Origin: Colimorpha_A sp045593985
Lineage (GTDB): Bacteria; Bacillota; Clostridia; Oscillospirales; CAG-272
Direction of reading: 5' to 3'
DNA: 19,292 nucleotides
NCBI GenBank assembly: GCA_045593985.1
Contig: JAZNXR010000030.1
Location: 1-19,292 of the forward strand
Of the stretch, positions 1 through 6,514 are shown one piece after another. Each line of letters begins with the position of its first letter. Positions within the stretch are counted from its first letter, which is position 1. A model generated the notes under the pieces. The model saw only the letters and a program-made list of their open reading frames with translations, searched no databases and was not told where the DNA came from. The translations under genes were made by a program, and so were the position numbers.

Positions 1-7
1 TTTTCAT
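1..7 (-). CDS. Start of a gene truncated by the left window edge
   Basis: Reading leftward on the minus strand, the TetR-type gene stops at 33-35 and is followed after about 25 bases by a GAGAGGA ribosome binding site, eight A/T-rich bases, and ATG at 7-5 followed by AAA. Only two complete codons (Met-Lys) lie in the window. No terminator separates it from the regulator, so the two are probably co-transcribed. TetR regulators often control an adjacent efflux pump or enzyme, but the product cannot be known from this fragment. Confidence 0.45.
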
Positions 8-32
8 TTTTATATTCCTCTCAATATAATAA

Positions 33-614
33 TTACGTTTTTAATCCTTCGATCATAAAGGAAAAGGAGTATCGGAAGTTTTTTACCGCTTCCTCTTTGG
101 GGATATTTTGGGCGATAACGTCAGCGTTATAGCCTCGGCAGAAGCACCATATCGAGTGGCTGAGGACACCGGAATCGACCTTCTTAAGGTAGCCCTTTTC
201 GATTGCGTTATCGATTATCTTCTTGATCTCGGCAGTCCACCATTCACGGTTTTCCTTTTCTTGCGAATCAGTTTCGAAAACGAAGCTGCTCATTTGCTTT
301 CGGCTTTCGTACGACATCGAGATTATTTCCGAAACAAGATCGTAGACGTTTTCGAAAAAGTCTTTTTTTGCATCCTGCTTTGCCGTTATACACCTGCGGG
401 CCTTAAGCACCGTTTTTTCATACACCTTTTCGAGCACCTCGCCTATGTTATGAAAACGGTTATAAAACACTCTGTTAGTGATGCCGAGGGAACGGAGTAT
501 CTTTCTGACGGTCAGGTCCTCGGTACCGCTTTCAACGGCGATCTCTTCCGCTGCGTCTATTATCCTGACCGACATTTCGTCGCGGATCAGTCCGTTATTC
601 TGGCTTCGCGTCAT
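33..614 (-). CDS. TetR/AcrR-family transcriptional regulator
   Basis: A 193-residue protein with TetR layout. An N-terminal helix-turn-helix spans about residues 15-62; its third and recognition helices lie in the stretch from TVRKIL (35-40) to NRVFYNRFH (47-55), which is typical of the family. The rest is a divergent helical ligand and dimerisation domain. The start is ATG at 614, preceded by a strong AGGAGG (621-626). The reading frame stays open further upstream but would run through the promoter, so longer versions are wrong. The promoter is flanked by two mirrored operator-like palindromes, which suggests autorepression. A second gene starts directly downstream at the window edge and is the likely co-regulated target. 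The inducer is unknown. The family is confident; the regulated function is inference. Confidence 0.85.
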   Translation of the reverse strand: MTRSQNNGLIRDEMSVRIIDAAEEIAVESGTEDLTVRKILRSLGITNRVFYNRFHNIGEVLEKVYEKTVLKARRCITAKQDAKKDFFENVYDLVSEIISMSYESRKQMSSFVFETDSQEKENREWWTAEIKKIIDNAIEKGYLKKVDSGVLSHSIWCFCRGYNADVIAQNIPKEEAVKNFRYSFSFMIEGLKT

Positions 615-626
615 TTGTGTCCTCCT

Positions 627-674
627 TTCAGCACACTGTGTGCCGAGGAGCATTATAGCACACACTGTGCTGAA
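627..674 (-). promoter_or_regulatory. Paired TetR-type operators flanking the -10 box
   Basis: Two 17-base blocks, 627-643 and 658-674, are reverse complements of each other with one mismatch. Each block is itself an inverted repeat: AGCACA-3-TGTGCT at 657-671 and GCACA-3-TGTGC within 629-644. One fills the -35/-10 spacer; the other lies between the start site and the ribosome binding site. This is the expected geometry for a TetR dimer blocking its own promoter. That the adjacent TetR protein binds here is inference. Confidence 0.75.
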
Positions 675-680
675 TGTCAA
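652..680 (-). promoter_or_regulatory. Consensus sigma-A promoter of the TetR-family gene
   Basis: On the minus strand, TTGACA (680-675) is followed by a 17-base spacer and TATAAT (657-652), with an extended -10 TG one base upstream. Transcription would start near 645, about 30 bases before the ATG at 614. The -35 lies just beyond the aspS terminator, so the two units are packed back to back. Confidence 0.85.
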
Positions 681-690
681 GACTTTTAGC

Positions 691-720
691 AAAAATCCCC
701 GACGGTGCCCCGTCGGGGAT
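691..720 (-). terminator. Intrinsic terminator of aspS
   Basis: A perfect 11-bp GC-rich stem (695-705 with 710-720) closes a four-base loop and is followed on the minus strand by a run of five T. It sits seven bases after the aspS stop codon. Confidence 0.9.
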
Positions 721-727
721 CTGAATA

Positions 728-2518
728 TTATTCTTCGTCCTCTGTTTCGACTACTGCGATTGCAAGCTCGGAGAGCGCCTTGGGATCAGGGAGCGAAGGA
801 CACTTCGTCATAAGCTCAGAGGCGTTCTGCACCTTCGGGAAGGCGATAACGTCTCTTATATCCTCAAGACCGAGAAGGAGCGTGACAAGACGGTCAAGAC
901 CGAATGCGAGGCCTCCGTGAGGAGGTGTGCCGTACTTGAATGCTTCAAGCAGGAAGCCGAACTTTGCCTGTGCTTCCTCAGGAGTAAATCCGAGCGCCTC
1001 AAACATCTTGTTCTGGATCTCACCGTCGTGAATACGGATAGAGCCTCCACCAGCCTCGGTACCGTTAATAACGATATCGTAAGCGATAGAGCGAACTCTT
1101 CCGGGATCGGACGTAAGGTACTCAATGTCCTCTGCAAAGGGCATCGTGAAGGGGTGATGCTTTGCGTAGTAGCGTCCGTCGTCCTCATCGTACTCAAAGA
1201 GCGGGAACTCGGTTACCCAGAGGAGCTTATAATCGTTCGGATCGAGAAGTCCCATTCTCTTGGCTACCTCGCAACGAAGTGCGCCGAGAGAATCAAATAC
1301 GACTTTATTCTTGTCGGCAACGATAAGCGCAAGGTCGCCCTCCTCGATTCCGAGAGTATTGATGACAGCTGCATTTTCTTCGTCGGTAAGGAACTTTGCA
1401 TAAGACGAGGAAATCTCGCCTGCGTTATTCTTATACCATGCAAGTCCCTTTGCCTTATAGCTCTTAACGAACTCGGTAAGAGAGTCGATCTCCTTGCGGG
1501 AGAACTTTGCGCCACCCTTGATGTTGATACCGCGGACGCTTCCGCCGTTCTCAATGGCACCTGCAAACACTTTAAAGCCGCATCCCGAAAGAACAGATGA
1601 TAGATCGGTAAGCTCGAAGCCGAAACGGAGGTCGGGCTTATCGGAGCCGAAGCGAGTCATTGCCTCGTCGTAGGTCATACGGAGGAGGGGCAATTCAAGA
1701 TCAATACCCTTGAATTCCTTGAACACCTTTTTGAGGAAGCCCTCGGTTACCGAGATGACATCGTCCTGCGTAACGAAGGACATTTCAAGGTCGATCTGCG
1801 TGAACTCGGGCTGACGGTCAGCACGGAGGTCCTCGTCACGGAAGCAACGTGCGATCTGAATATAGCGGTCGAAGCCCGAAAGCATAAGAAGCTGCTTATA
1901 GAGCTGTGGCGACTGCGGAAGTGCGTAGAACTTACCGTGGTGAACACGGGAAGGAACGAGGTAGTCTCTTGCTCCCTCGGGAGTAGGAGCTATCAGGTTA
2001 GGAGTTTCGATATCAATGAAGCCCTGATCTGCAAAATATTCTCTTGCGATACGGGTGATCTTGGCACGGTCGATAATATGCTGCTGAAGGTCGGGACGGC
2101 GAAGGTCAAGATAACGGTGCTTCAGACGAAGCTCGGGCTTGACGTTACTGTTCTCGACGATCTCAAAAGGAGGAGTCTGCGAGGCGGAGAGGATCTTAAG
2201 CTCGTCTACTGCGATTTCAACATGACCTGTCGGGATCGTATCGTTTACGGACGAGCGCTCTCTGACAACACCCTTCGCACATAGTACGAATTCCGAGCGA
2301 ACAGAAAATGCGGTCTCGAAAACGTCACGCGCGGTATTATCGTCAAATGCAAGCTGAACGATTCCCGTGCGGTCACGAAGATCAATAAAGATAAGGCTAC
2401 CAAGGTCTCTTGCTCTCTGTACCCAGCCCATTACGCAGGCACGCGAGCCGATGTCTGACTCTCTGAACTCTGCGCAGTATTTAGTTCTTTTGTCGTTAAC
2501 TGTAAGTAGCTGTGACAT
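728..2518 (-). CDS. aspS: Aspartyl-tRNA synthetase
   Basis: Class II aminoacyl-tRNA synthetase that charges tRNA-Asp with aspartate in the cytoplasm. At 596 residues it has the usual bacterial length. An N-terminal OB-fold anticodon-binding domain contains GWVQRARDLGSLIF (31-44). Motif 2 is FRDEDLRADRQPEFTQID (226-243), the bacterial GAD insertion lies at roughly 285-420, HHPFTMP is at 454-460, and motif 3 is GLAFGLDRL (536-544). The RDLGS leucine matches discriminating AspRS enzymes rather than the RDHGG form of many non-discriminating ones, but gatCAB lies outside the window so this is only a hint. Start ATG at 2518 follows a consensus promoter; the ribosome binding site is weak. A terminator directly follows the stop, so this is a single-gene unit. 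No T-box leader is present. Confidence 0.98.
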   Translation of the reverse strand: MSQLLTVNDKRTKYCAEFRESDIGSRACVMGWVQRARDLGSLIFIDLRDRTGIVQLAFDDNTARDVFETAFSVRSEFVLCAKGVVRERSSVNDTIPTGHVEIAVDELKILSASQTPPFEIVENSNVKPELRLKHRYLDLRRPDLQQHIIDRAKITRIAREYFADQGFIDIETPNLIAPTPEGARDYLVPSRVHHGKFYALPQSPQLYKQLLMLSGFDRYIQIARCFRDEDLRADRQPEFTQIDLEMSFVTQDDVISVTEGFLKKVFKEFKGIDLELPLLRMTYDEAMTRFGSDKPDLRFGFELTDLSSVLSGCGFKVFAGAIENGGSVRGINIKGGAKFSRKEIDSLTEFVKSYKAKGLAWYKNNAGEISSSYAKFLTDEENAAVINTLGIEEGDLALIVADKNKVVFDSLGALRCEVAKRMGLLDPNDYKLLWVTEFPLFEYDEDDGRYYAKHHPFTMPFAEDIEYLTSDPGRVRSIAYDIVINGTEAGGGSIRIHDGEIQNKMFEALGFTPEEAQAKFGFLLEAFKYGTPPHGGLAFGLDRLVTLLLGLEDIRDVIAFPKVQNASELMTKCPSLPDPKALSELAIAVVETEDEE

Positions 2519-2558
2519 AATTATACACTCTTTCTGAAAATGATTTTATCAACGATAA

Positions 2559-2587
2559 ATTATAGCATATTTCGTAAGAACTGTCAA
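2559..2587 (-). promoter_or_regulatory. Consensus promoter of aspS
   Basis: TTGACA (2587-2582), a 17-base spacer, and TATAAT (2564-2559) with an extended -10 TGC. The start site would be near 2552, giving a leader of roughly 33 bases, too short for a T-box. Confidence 0.85.
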
Positions 2588-2622
2588 TATTTTTGCTTCT
2601 TTTGAAAAATTATATTTCCTTG

Positions 2623-2651
2623 TTGAAATAATAAGGGATTTATGATAAAAT
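2623..2651 (+). promoter_or_regulatory. Promoter of queT
   Basis: TTGAAA (2623-2628), a 17-base spacer, and TAAAAT (2646-2651) with an extended -10 TG at 2643-2644. The predicted start near 2658 falls exactly at the 5' edge of the riboswitch, which supports both assignments. It is divergent from the aspS promoter. Confidence 0.7.
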
Positions 2652-2656
2652 ATTAT

Positions 2657-2702
2657 CCGGTGAGTTCGAGACCTTCCTCACCTTAAACAAAACTAAAGGA
2701 GT
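2657..2702 (+). promoter_or_regulatory. PreQ1-I riboswitch controlling queT
   Basis: Stem P1 is GGTGAG (2659-2664) paired with CTCACC (2677-2682), closing the loop TTCGAGACCTTC. An A-rich tail, TTAAACAAAACTAAAGGAG (2683-2701), follows. This is the compact H-type pseudoknot architecture of preQ1-I aptamers, and the tail closely resembles the Thermoanaerobacter tengcongensis example as I recall it. Loop bases CCTT (2672-2675) can pair with AAGG (2696-2699), which is the Shine-Dalgarno core of queT. This predicts that preQ1 binding hides the ribosome binding site and switches off translation. No separate terminator hairpin is present, so control should be translational. Confidence 0.88.
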
Positions 2703-2708
2703 TCCCTG

Positions 2709-3200
2709 ATGAAAAACAAAAAAACGCTTTTTACCACCAAAGCGGCCCTTATCGCCGCGCTTTACGTCATACTGACAGCAGTCAGCGCGGTCTTTCACCT
2801 TGACAGAGGTGTGATCCAGCTTCGTCTGTCGGAGGCGCTGACAGTCCTTCCGATATTCACCCCGGCAGCAATTCCCGGGCTGTTTGTCGGATGCTTAATC
2901 TCAAATGCCAGCTTCGGCGCAGCTCCGCTCGATACCCTTTTCGGAGCTATTGCAACCTTGCTCGGAGCTGTCGGAACGTATTACATAGGTAAGATTTCAA
3001 AATATCTTGCGCCCATACCGCCGATTGTCGCAAACACCGTTGCGATTCCTCTGATTCTCAAATACGTATATAGTTTAAGCGGCGGACTTCCCTTCTTTGC
3101 CCTTACCGTATTTATCGGAGAGTTTATCGCCTGCGGAATTCTCGGAACGGTCCTTGTCCGCTTCCTACCGAAGCCGCTTGTCGAAGAAATGAAAAAATAA
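2709..3200 (+). CDS. queT: QueT-family queuosine precursor transporter (predicted S component)
   Basis: A 163-residue integral membrane protein with about five or six hydrophobic segments. It has the QueT signature region RLSEALTVLP followed by a PGLFVGCLISN segment and a D-x-x-FG-x-x-ATLL motif. The family imports queuosine precursors such as preQ1, probably as an ECF-type substrate-binding membrane subunit that uses a shared energising module encoded elsewhere. The assignment is reinforced by the preQ1-I riboswitch whose pseudoknot covers this gene's AAAGGAG (2695-2701). Start ATG at 2709 is set by that site. It is a single-gene unit with its own promoter and a terminator after the stop. 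No queuosine biosynthesis gene lies nearby, so the cell may depend on salvage; that is inference. Confidence 0.92.
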   Translation: MKNKKTLFTTKAALIAALYVILTAVSAVFHLDRGVIQLRLSEALTVLPIFTPAAIPGLFVGCLISNASFGAAPLDTLFGAIATLLGAVGTYYIGKISKYLAPIPPIVANTVAIPLILKYVYSLSGGLPFFALTVFIGEFIACGILGTVLVRFLPKPLVEEMKK

Positions 3201-3203
3201 AAT

Positions 3204-3236
3204 GAGCGCCACGATCGTGGCGCCCAAATATTTTTA
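3204..3236. terminator. Bidirectional terminator between queT and the LCP gene
   Basis: A perfect 18-base palindrome, GCGCCACGATCGTGGCGC (3206-3223), has T-rich sequence on its plus-strand 3' side and ATTTTATTTTTT on its minus-strand 3' side. It lies between the converging stops of queT and the LCP gene, so it can serve both. Confidence 0.85.
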
Positions 3237-4643
3237 TTTACCGTAGACGTATTCCTGTACCTTGCTCTTCTGTAAATCGAAATCTATCTGAAGAACATTA
3301 GCGCCGCCTTCACCCTTGCCGACCTTCTTTTGCTGGCCCATGTGGAAGTAAATGCTGCTATAAGTTGTCGGAATTCGATACGAGCCGATGGTCATATTTG
3401 CACCGTTCGATGCAACGCTTGCCGCAAGGTTCAGCATTTCATCAATCGGAATGTTCGTCTGGAACATTTTAGCGTTAAAGGCGTTTCTGATAAGATCGTA
3501 AATTTCCGTGATGTCACGGGAGGAAACGACCTGTCTGAAGAGTGCCATAATAACCTTTCTCTGTCTTTCGGTACGGTTGACGTCGGAGCCGCCGTATCTT
3601 TGGCGCATGTGAATCAGCGCTGCGCCGCCGTCGAGGTGGTAGGTTCCGTCGCCGTTGCTTATCGCCTTATATCCGAACTTCTCGATATACTGTACCTCAC
3701 CTCTCGGGTTTCCGGGAGTATTCGTAAGCTTGACGTCAACGCCTCCGCAGGAGTTGATAAGGTTTTCGGTACCGGCAAAGTTGATAATTGCGAATCTTTG
3801 AATATCAAGACCGAATATCTGATTTATCGTATTGATCGTGCAAGCAATACCGCTTAGCGAGAAGGTTGCGTTAAGTCGCTGGAAAAGCGTTCCGCCGTTT
3901 TTACCGAGTCCCTCGATGGGAACGAGAGTATCTCTCATGAAGGAAATGAGCTTAGCCTGACCTGTTCTCTTGTTATAGGAGCAGACGATCATCGTATCGG
4001 AGCGTCCCTTAAGAGACGACATATTACGGCTGTCCGTGCCGACAAGAAGGATATTTTCAATATCGGGATCCTTCTGATCTACCTTATAAATACCGTTTGC
4101 GCTGACGGGCTTACCGCCGGTTCCGGTCGGCTTGCTGTCATTATCGGGCGCCGTTGTAACAGCGGGCGGCTCGGGAATATCCGTTGTTACCTCTGCATTA
4201 ATACCCGTATCGTGATCGCCTATCATCCAGTTTCCGTTTTCACCGATAATCGGCTCATTTTCTACGGGGGCGAATTCTTCTCCGCTTTCATCGGTTTCAA
4301 GCTCGCCATAGATAACGGGTATAAGCGTATCGTAATCGCCTATCCACCAGTTTCCGTTTTCGCCGATTTGCGGGCCTCCGCTCATATCGCCCAAAATAGG
4401 CGGAATCACGAAGGAATAATCCGGGGGGCGGGTTATAATCGGCACCTTTGTGTAGCTTCTGTTGTATGCCTGAAGAAGGGGCAAGAAGATTCCGATTCCG
4501 GTGCCTGTAATAATAAGAAGAATCGCAATGAGCACAACAAGCGTTATCTTAAGCACCATACGAGTACGAATTCGTCTCGTTTTATAAGCGGGCTTCGTAC
4601 CCTGATGCACTTCTTCTGTTGTTATTTTATCGTTATTAACCAT
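3234..4643 (-). CDS. LCP (LytR-CpsA-Psr) family cell-wall polymer ligase
   Basis: A 469-residue type II membrane protein. It has a basic cytoplasmic tail (1-29), one membrane helix (about 30-54), an extracellular Pro/Thr/Asp-rich linker (about 60-190), then the LCP catalytic domain. Family hallmarks are GTDSR (202-206), RSDTM (214-218), SFMRDTLVPI (234-243), and the arginine-rich HMRQRYGGSDVNRTERQRK (345-363). LCP enzymes transfer lipid-linked glycopolymers such as teichoic acids or capsule onto peptidoglycan. The linker carries two copies of an IGENGNWxIGDxDT module (93-106 and 133-146), which is unusual for the family. Start ATG at 4643 has AGAAAGG upstream and its own promoter. The exact polymer cannot be inferred. 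Confidence 0.93.
   Translation of the reverse strand: MVNNDKITTEEVHQGTKPAYKTRRIRTRMVLKITLVVLIAILLIITGTGIGIFLPLLQAYNRSYTKVPIITRPPDYSFVIPPILGDMSGGPQIGENGNWWIGDYDTLIPVIYGELETDESGEEFAPVENEPIIGENGNWMIGDHDTGINAEVTTDIPEPPAVTTAPDNDSKPTGTGGKPVSANGIYKVDQKDPDIENILLVGTDSRNMSSLKGRSDTMIVCSYNKRTGQAKLISFMRDTLVPIEGLGKNGGTLFQRLNATFSLSGIACTINTINQIFGLDIQRFAIINFAGTENLINSCGGVDVKLTNTPGNPRGEVQYIEKFGYKAISNGDGTYHLDGGAALIHMRQRYGGSDVNRTERQRKVIMALFRQVVSSRDITEIYDLIRNAFNAKMFQTNIPIDEMLNLAASVASNGANMTIGSYRIPTTYSSIYFHMGQQKKVGKGEGGANVLQIDFDLQKSKVQEYVYGK
4203..4367 (-). repeat. Duplicated GENGNW module in the LCP linker
   Basis: Residues 93-107 (bases 4323-4367) and 133-147 (bases 4203-4247) share IGENGNWxIGDxDT and are 40 residues apart. 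The underlying DNA is also very similar, with CAGTTTCCGTTTTC in both copies, consistent with a tandem duplication of about 120 bases. Confidence 0.85.
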
Positions 4644-4687
4644 TATATCGACCTTTCTTACAAGTACGATTATATTACCATTTTGTT

Positions 4688-4716
4688 ATTCTATCATTTT
4701 ATGATAAAAAAGTCAA
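4688..4716 (-). promoter_or_regulatory. Promoter of the LCP gene
   Basis: TTGACT (4716-4711), a 17-base spacer, and TAGAAT (4693-4688) with an extended -10 TG. A second TATAAT (4674-4669) lies nearer the gene but has no matching -35. Confidence 0.6.
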
Positions 4717-4783
4717 GTCAAATAATATCAAATCCAAGATAATATTAAAAATTTTTGTCGAAAAAAACTATTTGGAGGTATTT

Positions 4784-5740
4784 ATGAAAACAGTAGTTTT
4801 AGACGGCTTTGCCGTAAATCCCGGAGACCTCAGCTGGGAATTTTTCAGCGAATTCGGGACCTATCAGATCTACGACCGAAGCGAGGAAAGCGAGGTTGCC
4901 GAGCGCATAGGTGACGCAGATATAGTCATAACAAACCGCATGCACATCACAAAGGACGTGCTGAATAAATGCCCAAACATTAAATTTATATCGGCATTCG
5001 GCACGGGTTATGACATGATTGACGTTCCGGCCTGCCGTGAGCGAGGAATAGAGGTTTGCAATATTCCGGGATATTCCACTTCGTCAGTATCGCAGTTCGC
5101 CTTTTCTCTTATGCTTGCGATTTCCACGAGAATTGACCTTTTCCGTTCCGCAGTTCTAAGCGGCACCTGGACCGGTAGGGCTGATTTTGCATATCAGAAT
5201 ATTCCCTACGCCGAGCTTGAAGGCAAGACCGTCGGTGTTTACGGTTGCGGCGCCATCGGACTCCGATTTGCCAAAATATGCTCCGCATTCGGAATGAGAG
5301 TTCTCGCATACCGCAGAAGCGCAAAGCATGAAATTATAGACGGAATCGAATTTACCGATAAAGATACGCTTCTCTCTGAGTCGGACTTTATATCGATCCA
5401 CTGCCCCTTGACCGATGAGACAAGAGGACTTGTCAACTCGGAATTTCTTTCCAAGGTCAAAAAGGGCGCATATCTTATCAACACCTCACGCGGTGCGGTT
5501 ATCAATGAAAATGACCTGTATACAGCGCTGACAGACGGAACACTGGCGGGGGCCGCTATTGACGTAATGGTCAAAGAGCCCCCCGAAAAGGATAACCCGC
5601 TACTCACTCTTGATAACTGTATAATCACACCTCATGCGGCGTGGGTATCGGTCGAGGCAAGAAAGCGCCTGATCGACATTCTTTGCCAAAACATCAGATC
5701 CTTTATCAAAACAGGAAACGGCATTAACAAAGTATTTTAA
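4784..5740 (+). CDS. D-isomer-specific 2-hydroxyacid dehydrogenase (glycerate/glyoxylate reductase-like)
   Basis: A cytoplasmic oxidoreductase of 318 residues that interconverts a 2-keto acid and a D-2-hydroxy acid. The Rossmann motif is GCGAIG (154-159). The catalytic triad is Arg236 in INTSRGAVI, Glu265 in VKEPP, and His284 in ITPHAAW. The end of the second Rossmann strand reads YRR (176-178), where NAD-dependent members usually have an acidic residue. The two arginines suggest NADPH preference, as in glyoxylate/hydroxypyruvate reductases. The start is ATG at 4784 because GGAGG (4774-4778) sits just upstream; an in-frame TTG at 4772 overlaps that site and is rejected. It stands alone, divergent from the LCP gene. 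I found no clear promoter or terminator for it. The substrate is not determined. Confidence 0.9.
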   Translation: MKTVVLDGFAVNPGDLSWEFFSEFGTYQIYDRSEESEVAERIGDADIVITNRMHITKDVLNKCPNIKFISAFGTGYDMIDVPACRERGIEVCNIPGYSTSSVSQFAFSLMLAISTRIDLFRSAVLSGTWTGRADFAYQNIPYAELEGKTVGVYGCGAIGLRFAKICSAFGMRVLAYRRSAKHEIIDGIEFTDKDTLLSESDFISIHCPLTDETRGLVNSEFLSKVKKGAYLINTSRGAVINENDLYTALTDGTLAGAAIDVMVKEPPEKDNPLLTLDNCIITPHAAWVSVEARKRLIDILCQNIRSFIKTGNGINKVF

Positions 5741-5768
5741 TACTTAATGCATATTTTCTGCAAAATCA

Positions 5769-5797
5769 TTGACAAATATTCTTGAACGTGCTATAAT
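5769..5797 (+). promoter_or_regulatory. Consensus promoter of the Crp-family/ABC importer operon
   Basis: TTGACA (5769-5774), a 17-base spacer, and TATAAT (5792-5797) with an extended -10 TGC. The start site would be about 5804, inside the adjacent palindrome. Confidence 0.88.
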
Positions 5798-5800
5798 ATA

Positions 5801-5820
5801 AATGTCTCAAATGAGACATT
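5801..5820 (+). promoter_or_regulatory. Palindromic operator over the transcription start
   Basis: AATGTCTCAAATGAGACATT is a perfect inverted repeat with nine-base arms and a two-base centre. It is three bases downstream of the -10 box and directly before AGGAG. Its size and symmetry fit a dimeric Crp/Fnr regulator, and its position predicts repression. The adjacent regulator is the obvious candidate; binding is inferred. As RNA it could also form a short hairpin. Confidence 0.7.
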
Positions 5821-5831
5821 AGGAGAATGAT

Positions 5832-6482
5832 ATGTTTAGTAACGGAGAAATCACGGAGTTACTCAAAAGGCATCCGATATTCTCGCCGCTTGCAAACGAA
5901 AAGCTTAAAGAGATTGCAGCAGATCCTCGTTGCAAAACGGTATCTGCTCTTCAAGGCGAGAAAATATCGTCAGGCGGCTATGGACTTTCTCTTATAACCT
6001 CAGGAAGCGTTCTCGTTTTCCGTCGTGGCGGCGGTCAGCCGGTGCTTATTCAAAGGCTTGAAAAAGGCAGAGTGTTCGGCGCCGCTTCCCTCTTCTGCGA
6101 GGAAAGCGAGGACGTAACCGAGCTTAGGGCAGAAACGGATGCGACAGTATTCTTCATTCCGATAGAGCTTATTACGAAGCTTATCGAAGCTGACAGTAAT
6201 TTCGCCGTAGCCTATATTGCCTTTCTATCCGGTAAGATCCGTTTTCTCAACAAGAGAATGTCCGAGCTTTCTGCGCCGTCAGTAACGCAAAAGCTTGCTA
6301 CCTTCCTTGTTCGTGAGGACAACGGCATCGTAAGCACAAAGGTAAAGCTTGCATCAGCCCTTGGAATAGGACGAGCATCTCTTTATCGCGCTCTTGACGA
6401 GCTATCAGAAATGGGGCTTATATCTCTTGACGGAAAAAGCGTAACGGTAACTGACCGTGAGGGACTTTTAAATATCATTTGA
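5832..6482 (+). CDS. Crp/Fnr-family transcriptional regulator
   Basis: A 216-residue protein with an N-terminal cyclic-nucleotide-binding-like beta barrel (about 16-115, including FGAASLF at 82-88), a long dimerisation helix, and a C-terminal winged helix with recognition helix around GRASLYRALDELSEMGLI (180-197). The barrel lacks the recognisable Arg/Ser phosphate-cassette residues of cAMP-binding Crp. No N-terminal Fe-S cysteine cluster of the Fnr type is seen, so its signal is unknown. Start ATG at 5832 has AGGAGA at 5821-5826. It is the first gene of an operon with the ABC importer genes, the next start being 32 bases past its stop. The palindrome at 5801-5820 suggests autoregulation and control of the importer in response to its substrate or a derivative. 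Confidence 0.88.
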   Translation: MFSNGEITELLKRHPIFSPLANEKLKEIAADPRCKTVSALQGEKISSGGYGLSLITSGSVLVFRRGGGQPVLIQRLEKGRVFGAASLFCEESEDVTELRAETDATVFFIPIELITKLIEADSNFAVAYIAFLSGKIRFLNKRMSELSAPSVTQKLATFLVREDNGIVSTKVKLASALGIGRASLYRALDELSEMGLISLDGKSVTVTDREGLLNII

Positions 6483-6514
6483 CGATAAATAACATCAGTA
6501 AAGGATCAAACAAA

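Noticed and set aside
108..689. Long plus-strand open frame of 193 codons opposite the TetR gene
   Set aside because: It is antisense to a recognisable gene, has no ribosome site and no family resemblance.
615..692. Apparent signal-peptide-like N-terminal extension of the TetR protein
   Set aside because: The extra 26 codons are the promoter, operators and ribosome site read as protein; AGGAGG at 621-626 marks the start at 614.
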